Position numbers and translations under genes: made by a program. Shown piece by piece: positions 8,784-16,031 of a DNA stretch of 47,677 nt. The stretch comes from Thermoplasmata archaeon (lineage in GTDB: Archaea; Thermoplasmatota; E2; DHVEG-1). Under the pieces are notes generated by a model. That model was not told the DNA's origin and made no database searches. It saw only the letters and a list, made by a program, of their open reading frames with translations. The stretch covers positions 1 to 47,677 of the forward strand of contig JAHWGK010000020.1 of the NCBI GenBank assembly GCA_020054495.1, read 5' to 3'. Numbering within the stretch: position 1 is the stretch's first letter; each line of letters opens with the position of its first letter.

Positions 8784-10943
8784 CTAAACAACCAAATAAG
8801 AAGACAATCTTTCCAGCAAAGGGAAACCTTCTAAAAACCATAGGTACAAAATATTATAGGTTGCTTTGTTTCTTGGCATGGTGACTTCTTTGTATGCTGT
8901 CACACTCGCCCCATGCACATCCCTAACTGTTACAGATATGGTATATGTTCCTTTTGTATTCCAGGTATGAGAATCACATACTTCTACTCCAGATACATAA
9001 GGTCCAAGCCAAGCACTACCCGTTCCATCACCCCAATCCCATAAAACATATAGACTATCATCATCTGGGTCGGATACATTAACGCAGTAAATATATTCAA
9101 CTTCAGGTTTACCACTGTTTGGACCAGCGATTGTAGGTTTATCTGGAGGGTTATTTAATCCCTGAATCCACGTCCAGGTAGTGTCACGAACTGTGACACC
9201 TTCATTATCGGTAACACTCAAAACAACAGTGTAGTTTCCATGGGTATCATAAGTATGGGCAGGATTCTGCTCATCTGATGTCTCATCATCTCCAAAATCC
9301 CAATGATATTCATATGGTGGATTTCCGTTTTCTGCGGATCCTGTAAACTGCACGGACTCATCAATAGTACCAAGATAAGGACCATGTGCATCAACGTTAA
9401 AACCAATAATTGTAAAATCGGATGCTGAAATCGCTGAGGCACTTGATGATGTTGTTACAATTACTTTAATTCGGCAATATTCAGAGCCACCTGCATCAAC
9501 CAACCATTGATAGCAGCCATTGTTAGGGATACCCGATACAATGGTTGTCCATGGACCTGAAGCACTATTTTGTGACAGTTGGATTTCAACAGTTGCATCT
9601 CCCTGTGATGGGGGAACAGCAGAAAGCCAGCGGATATTTCGAATGGATCCACTTCGAAAGGTTTCCCCTCCATAAGGCGTAGTTACTCGTGCACTTAGCT
9701 CAGTTGGTTCCGACCATGGGGAATAAACTCTCAACTGATTTCGGTAAAACGGGAAACCACTTTGTTTTGCCTGCACAGTTATATCCTCCCGACCGTCATG
9801 ATCAATATCACCATCGACACGGAGTGCAGAGTACCCCCCCGGTGATGGCATAGTCCATGTTGTATCTGCATCCCAATTACCGTCACCATCGCCAAGAAAA
9901 ACATAACCTGTAGGGTCAGAATATGCTACAATATCTAGAAAACCATCTCCATTTAGATCTCCAAATTGTGTCATATAGTAATTGCCAGAAGACGGTAGAC
10001 CATTGGAAGCTGACACCCATTTATTGTCATTTTTATCATAAATATAGCAAAGGATACCAGATGATCCCAGAGTAAAAACCACATCGTTGCATCCATCATT
10101 ATTCATATCGCCACTATCAATCGCCATGATTGTTCCTGATGGGAGGCCATTATGGTTAATTGTAAATCCAAAATCTCCGTCTCCAATAAGGACTGTAGCT
10201 CCAGTTCTAGTCGCGACAAAATCAGGATATCCATCAGCATTAATATCACAAGTTTCTATGGTATAGCAAGCATTATCGCCTGTAAGAGCCCATGCTTGAC
10301 TCCATGTTCCATCTCCATGATTCTCATAGAGTCGTAAACCGTTACCACTCCCAAACGATTGAGAAATAATATCCAACCGCCCATTACAATCAAAGTCAGC
10401 AAGAGCAGTTGCAAACATACCCCACGTTTCGCCGCTTGAAGCTAGTCCAGTAGCCCATGGCGTCCAACTTGAACCACTACCATCTCCCAAGGCAGCTCCT
10501 ATTAGGGTATCACCAAATCCTGCACTTCCCCAGTCATGATGAATTCCCCAAGCCACATCAAGATAGCCGTCTAAGTTAAGATCACCAATTGCACAGCCAC
10601 CATAGCCAAAATTGCCACTCTGATGGACAGTCCAGGAGCCTTCACCGTTGCCAAGCCAAACCATAATTCCGTGTTCATCACTGTTGACATATGGGGAACC
10701 ATGATCACCCACAGAGATAATGTCCAAATGCCCATCATTATTGATATCAGCAAGTTCTAGTTCGGTTTTACCTTCTTCTTTATCTGGATTTTCCAATCCT
10801 GAGGATTTAGATAATAAATCCAGAGTGTTGGTAGAACTAAGAACCAAACTATTCTCGTTAACATTATATCCTATAACCATAGGACTAACAGTTGAAACGA
10901 TAAACAAGACTACGATTCCAATTGCCAGGACATTCTTTTTCAA
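8784..10943 (-). CDS. Secreted FG-GAP/VCBS repeat protein with Ser-Thr-rich (Kre9-like) and two PKD domains, MPRNK tail
   Basis: The start is TTG 10943, supported by AAGGAAGGA 7 nt upstream and by the signal peptide that follows (NVLAIGIVVLFIVSTVSP). In the 719-residue protein, about residues 60-400 hold at least seven FG-GAP/VCBS repeats with calcium-binding loops, such as DINNDGHLDI, DLNLDGYLDV, DFDCNGRLDI, DINADGYPDF, DMNNDGCNDV, DLNGDGFLDI and DIDHDGREDI, which fold as a beta-propeller. A domain beginning TPYGGETFRSGSIRNIRW resembles the Kre9/KNH-like stalk family. One canonical PKD domain (YHWDFGDDETSDEQNPAHTY), one PKD-like domain (DWGDGTG) and MPRNK follow. The tail is the short form (FLEGFPLLERL). 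This is an adhesion or binding protein; no enzyme motif is seen. Confidence 0.88.
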   Translation of the reverse strand: MKKNVLAIGIVVLFIVSTVSPMVIGYNVNENSLVLSSTNTLDLLSKSSGLENPDKEEGKTELELADINNDGHLDIISVGDHGSPYVNSDEHGIMVWLGNGEGSWTVHQSGNFGYGGCAIGDLNLDGYLDVAWGIHHDWGSAGFGDTLIGAALGDGSGSSWTPWATGLASSGETWGMFATALADFDCNGRLDIISQSFGSGNGLRLYENHGDGTWSQAWALTGDNACYTIETCDINADGYPDFVATRTGATVLIGDGDFGFTINHNGLPSGTIMAIDSGDMNNDGCNDVVFTLGSSGILCYIYDKNDNKWVSASNGLPSSGNYYMTQFGDLNGDGFLDIVAYSDPTGYVFLGDGDGNWDADTTWTMPSPGGYSALRVDGDIDHDGREDITVQAKQSGFPFYRNQLRVYSPWSEPTELSARVTTPYGGETFRSGSIRNIRWLSAVPPSQGDATVEIQLSQNSASGPWTTIVSGIPNNGCYQWLVDAGGSEYCRIKVIVTTSSSASAISASDFTIIGFNVDAHGPYLGTIDESVQFTGSAENGNPPYEYHWDFGDDETSDEQNPAHTYDTHGNYTVVLSVTDNEGVTVRDTTWTWIQGLNNPPDKPTIAGPNSGKPEVEYIYCVNVSDPDDDSLYVLWDWGDGTGSAWLGPYVSGVEVCDSHTWNTKGTYTISVTVRDVHGASVTAYKEVTMPRNKATYNILYLWFLEGFPLLERLSSYLVV

Positions 10944-11067
10944 GATTTATTCCTTCCTTCAGTATAATAAATCAGATAACGAGTATATAAATCCTTTAAC
11001 TCCAAGGATTCTAAATATCATATGGTAGTTTTGCCCTTAAAGTCGATTTTTTGCTCCTAAAGTCTTA

Positions 11068-11136
11068 TCATCCCCCAATTAATAATAATATTATTCCTAT
11101 CACAAGTCCTCTCCTAAAAACATATTTATTCTTCAT
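11068..11136 (-). pseudogene. Orphan signal-peptide start of a lost secreted gene
   Basis: ATG 11136, preceded by GGATGTAGG, opens a 22-codon frame that reads like a complete archaeal signal peptide (MKNKYVFRRGLVIGIILLLI) and then stops. This matches the N-termini of neighbouring secreted proteins and is probably the 5' remnant of a deleted gene. The 530-nt interval 10944-11474 otherwise holds only a possible tail remnant (11317-11391), a weak hairpin (GCCTAGA at 11276, TCTAGGC at 11316) and AT-rich DNA. Confidence 0.55.
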
Positions 11137-11316
11137 TTTTTCCTACATCCAATTAAATTTCGTTAGATATCGTATAGTATAAGATAGTTTAAATATTACT
11201 ATAAAATATTCAAAAAAAAATAAATACAAAACTGATTTTTGCTTCAAACAAAAAGAAAAAAAGAAGAAACAAATCGCCTAGATATAGAGGTGGTTTTTTA
11301 CAGATAACAAATATCT

Positions 11317-11391
11317 CTAGGCCGCCTCCCCCATTAACTGACGATAGATACCAAATATCTTCATCAATTTTCTAGGCATGTTAATATTTGT
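11317..11391 (-). pseudogene. Possible second decayed tail fragment
   Basis: The minus strand reads TNINMPRKLMKIFGIYRQL, then a few codons and a stop. The MPRK preceded by a T-N-I strand resembles the VTMPRNK junction of intact tails, but the rest matches poorly. It lies upstream of the orphan signal peptide at 11068, where the 3' end of an older gene could be. Short, and could be chance. Confidence 0.3.
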
Positions 11392-11474
11392 CATTAATAT
11401 TATATAAATTTATCGCTAAATAGTGCGTTATTTGCCAATATAATAAAAAAAGAGAGGTAGGATTTGGTTTTTTT

Positions 11475-13046
11475 TTATTGTAGTCCCAGTCGTAGAATTA
11501 GTTGTTGTAGTATTTGGAACAAGTTAGGATGATTCTGCAAGAAGTTTAGGAATGGAGATGTTATTGCTTTGTTTCTTGGCATTGCGACTTCAAATTCTGA
11601 CCAGTCACTCTCAGCTTCATATTCGTCTTTAGCTTTTGCTTTAATGATATACGTTCCTTGGTTTGCATATGTATGTTTCAGGGTTACTACTGTACAATGT
11701 GGATAGGGGCCAATCCAACCAGTATTAGTACCATCTCCCCAGTCAATATAATAGTATACACTGTCTCCATCAGGATCTGTTGCATGGAAGGTGAATTCAT
11801 ATTCTTCCCCTGCATCTCCACTTGGTGGGCCATCAATTTCTGGTGCCCCTGGTGGATTATTTATTGACTCTGATACTACGTAATCAACTTTTGATCCTAG
11901 GAATTTCCACTCTCCACTGTCATTCACCAATTCTCCCACTTTTGTCCTATTATCACCAGCAGAATCATTTCCCTGTTCTTCATCATCTCGATATCTCAAA
12001 AAGGTTTTATTTCCCTGTTTATACATCCCTGTAATACATATACAGTGACTATCATAGCACATTTCAATATCCTCTGTTTTTAATTCATCAGCAAGCCATT
12101 TAGATAGATTCGTTGTGGTTACTTCTGTTGCATTTTGTACATTTCCAAGATAACCATAATCCACAAATTTAGTTACAGAGCGGTTATCCAACTTATATAA
12201 ATAATCAGATTTGTTAGTAAGCATTTCTTCTTCGGTTAGCCCTTGTCCAGTTCCATGACCTACCCCCATCGAAGTTAAATTTTCATAAACCTCTTGGGCA
12301 GTTGTTCCTGCACTAAGATTCCGTAAATCATATTCGTTATCTAGCCACTTTATACTACGGGAATAAGAACCAGTTATACAATTATTTACAGCTTCTTGAA
12401 CACTTGGTACATTTTCATGTTGAATTATATTTACTACGGCGTTTCTAGCTCTATATCGTGGAGGCAGAGCAATATGAGCAGGTGGCCAATCACCATGACC
12501 CCAAGCATCACGTATTAAGGTATTTACAATTACATCGTAAAATTCTCCAACAGGAGGTTCCTGTAGTGGTATTAGTGTGGCCGTGATTAAAACTTCCATA
12601 AAAGGCAGGGCGTCGCCTTCAGGTATTCCAAGATCTTCAATGTTAAAATGTATAGCTTGTTCATTAGGGACACCATGTAGTTCAGGAAGAATTGGATAAT
12701 TCTGCATAATCCATGCTGGTTCATGTAACCACATTGCTAGGACATTCATATAAAAGATTGCATCAGGATCTGGATTTACATCGATATCCATACGCCCCCA
12801 ACTTGAATATTTAGTATAAATTTCACCATTTACGTACCAATCCAGTTGGTAAAAAGCAATTTCTTCTATCAAATCGTCACGAACTAGATAGGTAAATTTA
12901 CTTGAATCAGACTGATCAATCACCAAATCAAGTCCATTTTGAACTTTACCTTTCTCAACACTTACTTCATAACCTAAAACTGTGCCAGGCGTTATTGCAG
13001 AAATCAACAGCGTCACAACAAATATACCTAATATTTTTATTTTCAT
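11475..13046 (-). CDS. Secreted protein with probable papain/C39-like fold, PKD-like domain and MPRNK tail
   Basis: ATG 13046 follows GAGGGCGGT. The 523-residue protein has a signal peptide (1-25). Residues about 45-200 are an unrecognised beta-rich domain. Around 215-365 it shows NNCITGSYSRSIKWL (C223), SHCICITGMYKQG (H334) and FLRYRDDEEQGND, the order Cys, then His before a GxY strand, then Asp/Asn, seen in C39-like and papain-fold peptidases. I infer a cysteine peptidase or peptidase-like domain but cannot confirm activity; S333 replaces the Gly common before the histidine. One PKD-like domain (about 398-488, YIDWGDGTN) is followed by MPRNK and FLNFLQNHPNLF, ending LILRLGLQ, almost identical to the M28 protein's tail also at DNA level. 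Confidence 0.7.
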   Translation of the reverse strand: MKIKILGIFVVTLLISAITPGTVLGYEVSVEKGKVQNGLDLVIDQSDSSKFTYLVRDDLIEEIAFYQLDWYVNGEIYTKYSSWGRMDIDVNPDPDAIFYMNVLAMWLHEPAWIMQNYPILPELHGVPNEQAIHFNIEDLGIPEGDALPFMEVLITATLIPLQEPPVGEFYDVIVNTLIRDAWGHGDWPPAHIALPPRYRARNAVVNIIQHENVPSVQEAVNNCITGSYSRSIKWLDNEYDLRNLSAGTTAQEVYENLTSMGVGHGTGQGLTEEEMLTNKSDYLYKLDNRSVTKFVDYGYLGNVQNATEVTTTNLSKWLADELKTEDIEMCYDSHCICITGMYKQGNKTFLRYRDDEEQGNDSAGDNRTKVGELVNDSGEWKFLGSKVDYVVSESINNPPGAPEIDGPPSGDAGEEYEFTFHATDPDGDSVYYYIDWGDGTNTGWIGPYPHCTVVTLKHTYANQGTYIIKAKAKDEYEAESDWSEFEVAMPRNKAITSPFLNFLQNHPNLFQILQQLILRLGLQ

Positions 13047-13156
13047 TTTTACCGCCCTCTACTATTTACCATCCAGTTAATAGTATATAAAAAGTATGTT
13101 AAAAATTGTCATATATTGACGAAAAAAAGTAATTTTATATACTTTGCTTTGAAGTC

Positions 13157-13335
13157 CTATTTTATAAGATGTAACAATACTTTTTGTAGTAGTGGAAAAC
13201 CATCTAAAAACTGTAAGAACAACGAACTTGTAAAGGGTTTGTTTCTTGGCATTGTAACTTCAAAAGTTGCCCATTCACTTCCTGTATCATAAACATCACT
13301 TGCCCAGCAGGTAATAGTATAAGTTCCTTGGTCTA
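13157..13335 (-). pseudogene. 3' fragment of a PKD/MPRNK-tail secreted gene
   Basis: The minus strand encodes LDQGTYTITCWASDVYDTGS, the last third of a PKD-like domain, then EVTMPRNK and a short-form tail (FLQFLDGFPLLQKVLLHLIK). Similarity to a PKD domain begins exactly where the AEC permease gene ends (13333-13335), and upstream residues in this frame are permease DNA read in another frame. The gene's 5' part was therefore removed by a recombination that placed the permease here. A 76-codon frame could still be translated but would lack a signal peptide. Confidence 0.8.
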
Positions 13336-14400
13336 ACTCAAGTATATTCCAAAAATAATAATCAACAATACAACAATTGGTACACAAACAATAGTCGTCC
13401 AGGTAACAGAGTGCGCAGTTACTTTTCTATCAATACCATATGGAACCAGAAACATATTAGTGCTAGTTATTGGAAGAATTGAGTTAATTACGATAACTGC
13501 AAACCATGCACTTGAAATCAAACCAACGATATATATTGGAAGCATTACAGCTAGTGTGAGAATTGGAGTGATTACAACGGTTAAAAAGAAAATGTTTCTA
13601 ACCCATGGCCAATGACCCTTTGCTTTAACGCTTACTTTTAAACTAAATAATTTTTTCATTTCATCAATTTTTAAATCACGAGGATGAATACTAGCACCGA
13701 CGTAATACAGTGCAGCAGGAATTGTAATCTGAGTGAAAAACACAAAAAACCGGTTGAAATCAGTAGGGTCTTTCACTGTAACGCCTGTGATTCCATGAAT
13801 GGCAACTGCTGCAAAAGCAAAAGCAAAAAGATACACAGGGAATATTTTCAAATACCAAGGAAGCGCTTTAATTTTATCAGCTTCATCTGATTTCTTAACT
13901 TCTTTTTTATGAAGATACGAAAGAACACCAGGTATTATAGCAAATAAAAAGATCGCACCAATAATCATATAAATCAATGCTTGCACTTGCCATTCAGATA
14001 TTGCAAGCATCATTCCTCCAACAAAGGCAGAACTTCGACCCTGATTTGTTAAAACTGTTTTAATAAAATGATTTTTCTCTTCTCCTACCAATTTCATCTT
14101 TTTTGTTTTAAACAGTGCAAAGAAATATGCAAGTACATACATTAAAATTAGAATTATAAAACATGCAATAGTAAAAGATATTTCATTACTGCCAAAATCT
14201 ACATTTAGAAGTATTCTAAAAAGCAGTAGTGGTACAAAAACATATAGCAAAATTAGTGCTATTTTTTTCATTGCTTTATTTACCTTTTCTTCACCCAGAA
14301 AACGAGAAAGCAACACAGTTACAATAAAACCTATAAGTATCCATGGAAGCGTATACAAACCTGATATGTAGCTAGTAACTCCATCTAGAAATTCCAACAT
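13333..14400 (-). CDS. AEC (auxin efflux carrier) family permease
   Basis: ATG 14400 follows AAGGGAT. The 355-residue protein has about ten hydrophobic segments. Family-like marks are NQGRSSAFVGG in the middle (family NxGNxG region) and, near the C-terminus, SILPITSTNMFLVPYGID followed by VTWTTIVCVPIVVLL. AEC carriers move small organic anions such as malate or malonate, or aromatic acids. It follows the PaaK-type ligase by 25 nt on the same strand, so the two probably form an operon exporting or importing an aryl or other organic acid. Its 3' end abuts the fragment of a PKD gene, marking a rearrangement junction. Confidence 0.75.
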   Translation of the reverse strand: MLEFLDGVTSYISGLYTLPWILIGFIVTVLLSRFLGEEKVNKAMKKIALILLYVFVPLLLFRILLNVDFGSNEISFTIACFIILILMYVLAYFFALFKTKKMKLVGEEKNHFIKTVLTNQGRSSAFVGGMMLAISEWQVQALIYMIIGAIFLFAIIPGVLSYLHKKEVKKSDEADKIKALPWYLKIFPVYLFAFAFAAVAIHGITGVTVKDPTDFNRFFVFFTQITIPAALYYVGASIHPRDLKIDEMKKLFSLKVSVKAKGHWPWVRNIFFLTVVITPILTLAVMLPIYIVGLISSAWFAVIVINSILPITSTNMFLVPYGIDRKVTAHSVTWTTIVCVPIVVLLIIIFGIYLS

Positions 14401-14425
14401 CTTAATTATCCCTTAAGCGCTATTT

Positions 14426-15718
14426 TTATCGTTCAATTACTCTTTTTGCTTTACCAGTACTTCTTGGAATTGTTTTCGGCTCAATTGTTTTGACAGGCAC
14501 ATGCAGATTTAAAACACTATAAATTTCATCTTCTGTTTGCTTCTCAAGATCATCAAGATGCCCTTCTTTGTAACGACTTTCAGTTGGTTCAACCTCAACT
14601 GACAATGAAGTAATACTTCCTTTTTTGGTTTTAATAATCTGATAATTATTACTAACTCCATCAACTTTCAGTAGTGCTGCTTCGATTTGCGAAGGAAATA
14701 CAATTACGCCTTTTACTTTCATCATATCATCACTTCGACCTTTGATACGTGACTGATATGGAAGTGTTCTACCACATTCACAAATATCTTCATAATATAC
14801 AGCGAGATCTTTGGTTCTAAACCTTAGAGCGGGAAATGCCTCTTTAGTAAGAGTAGTATAAACAAGTTCACCTTCTTCACCAGGCGGTAGTGTTTCACCA
14901 GTTGCTGAATCAATTACTTCAGTGTAGAAATGATCAGCATTAACATGTAACTTTTTACTTTTACATTCAGAAACAACACCAGGACCAATGATTTCAGTTA
15001 AACCATAGTGTTCATGTGCAATGATTCCCCAGCGTTTTTCGATGTTGCTTCTCATCTCCTCACTCCAAGCTTCTGCACCAAAGCATCCTATTTTTAATTT
15101 GAAATCTTTTTTAGGATCAAATCCCATTTCCTCTGCAACCTCGGCCATATACATTGAATATGATGGAGTACAAGCAAGAGCAGTTGTGCCAAAATCTTTC
15201 ATCAAATTAATTTGTCTCTTGGTGTTACCTGAACTAATGGTTACAACCATTGCACCTATTTTTTGAGCACCTTTTTCAAAACCATGTGCACCAGTAAATA
15301 AACCATAACCGTATGAGTTCTGCATGACATCATTTTTCATTAGGCCATTAGCATAAAGAGACCGAGCCATCACTTCACCCCAAAGATCGACATCATTTCT
15401 AGTATATGGTCCAACAACGGGTTTTCCTGTTGTTCCAGATGATGCATGAACTTCTACAATATCATCAAGTTGTGTGCAAACAAGACCAAAAGGATAGAAC
15501 TCTCTAAGGTCTTGCTTTGTTAAAAACGGAAGTTTTTCAATGTCTTTTAGAGTTTTAATATCTCCAGGTTTTATATTAGAATCTCTCAACTTTTTATTAT
15601 AGAACTTATTATTATCATAAACATATTGAATCAACTTTTTTAATCTTTTTAATTGTAACTCTTTCAGCTCATTCAAAGGCATAGTTTCAGCTTCAGGATT
15701 CCAGAATTCTTTTAGCAT
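14426..15718 (-). CDS. paaK: Phenylacetate-CoA ligase family enzyme (PaaK-type)
   Basis: ATG 15718 follows GGGAGGT. The 430-residue length is typical of PaaK. The adenylate-forming signature ASSGTTGKPVVG, HEHYGLTEIIG, the arginine-containing ALRFRTKDL and the C-terminal hinge KGRSDDMMKVKGVIVFP are intact, and the end IPRSTGKAKRV carries the expected C-terminal lysine. The enzyme activates an aryl acid (phenylacetate, or arylacetates from Phe/Tyr/Trp) with ATP and CoA. In peptide-fermenting archaea, homologues can serve aromatic amino acid metabolism. It is divergent from the symporter operon and upstream of the AEC permease, which fits transport and activation of an aromatic acid. The exact substrate is not shown by the sequence. 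Confidence 0.9.
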   Translation of the reverse strand: MLKEFWNPEAETMPLNELKELQLKRLKKLIQYVYDNNKFYNKKLRDSNIKPGDIKTLKDIEKLPFLTKQDLREFYPFGLVCTQLDDIVEVHASSGTTGKPVVGPYTRNDVDLWGEVMARSLYANGLMKNDVMQNSYGYGLFTGAHGFEKGAQKIGAMVVTISSGNTKRQINLMKDFGTTALACTPSYSMYMAEVAEEMGFDPKKDFKLKIGCFGAEAWSEEMRSNIEKRWGIIAHEHYGLTEIIGPGVVSECKSKKLHVNADHFYTEVIDSATGETLPPGEEGELVYTTLTKEAFPALRFRTKDLAVYYEDICECGRTLPYQSRIKGRSDDMMKVKGVIVFPSQIEAALLKVDGVSNNYQIIKTKKGSITSLSVEVEPTESRYKEGHLDDLEKQTEDEIYSVLNLHVPVKTIEPKTIPRSTGKAKRVIER

Positions 15719-15855
15719 AAAGAACCTCCCTAATTGCGGCTTGAATAAACTAAATAGATATAACTATTTCTGAAAAAAATTAAGAAAGATATAAATCACA
15801 TTACAAGTTTTCCAGTTAAACATAGACTATTAATTTATTCGGGGAGGAAAAAATT

Positions 15856-16029
15856 ATGAGTATGATACTTGGAATGGGCCCCTGGGTGTTTACCGCCTGG
15901 ATTAGCACAATAATTGTCGCAATTTTTTGTGTTCTATATGGAATCTATAACAAATATTTCGCTAAAGAAGAAGAAAAAAAACCACCTGTTGAAAAAAAGA
16001 AAACAACTAAAAAAAAGGAGGCTAAATAA
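15856..16029 (+). CDS. Symporter small accessory protein
   Basis: ATG 15856 follows GGGGAGG (15841-15847). The 57-residue product starts MSMILGMGPWVFTAWISTII, has one membrane helix (to about residue 31) and ends in a charged K/E/P-rich tail. Its stop at 16027-16029 is 2 nt from the symporter start, and the symporter's ribosome site (AGGAGG) lies inside its last codons, so the two are translationally coupled. Short one-helix proteins directly before SSS symporters are known in archaea and bacteria and are thought to be subunits of the carrier. Confidence 0.8.
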   Translation: MSMILGMGPWVFTAWISTIIVAIFCVLYGIYNKYFAKEEEKKPPVEKKKTTKKKEAK

Positions 16030-16031
16030 CT

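Noticed and set aside
9218..10753. Several frames of 60-100 codons inside the FG-GAP and PKD genes on both strands
   Set aside because: They are shadows of repetitive Asp/Gly-rich coding sequence, lacking starts, ribosome sites and domain features.
10111..10760. Regularly repeated DNA resembling a repeat array
   Set aside because: The periodicity is that of encoded FG-GAP calcium loops, not identical direct repeats with spacers; no CRISPR array is present.
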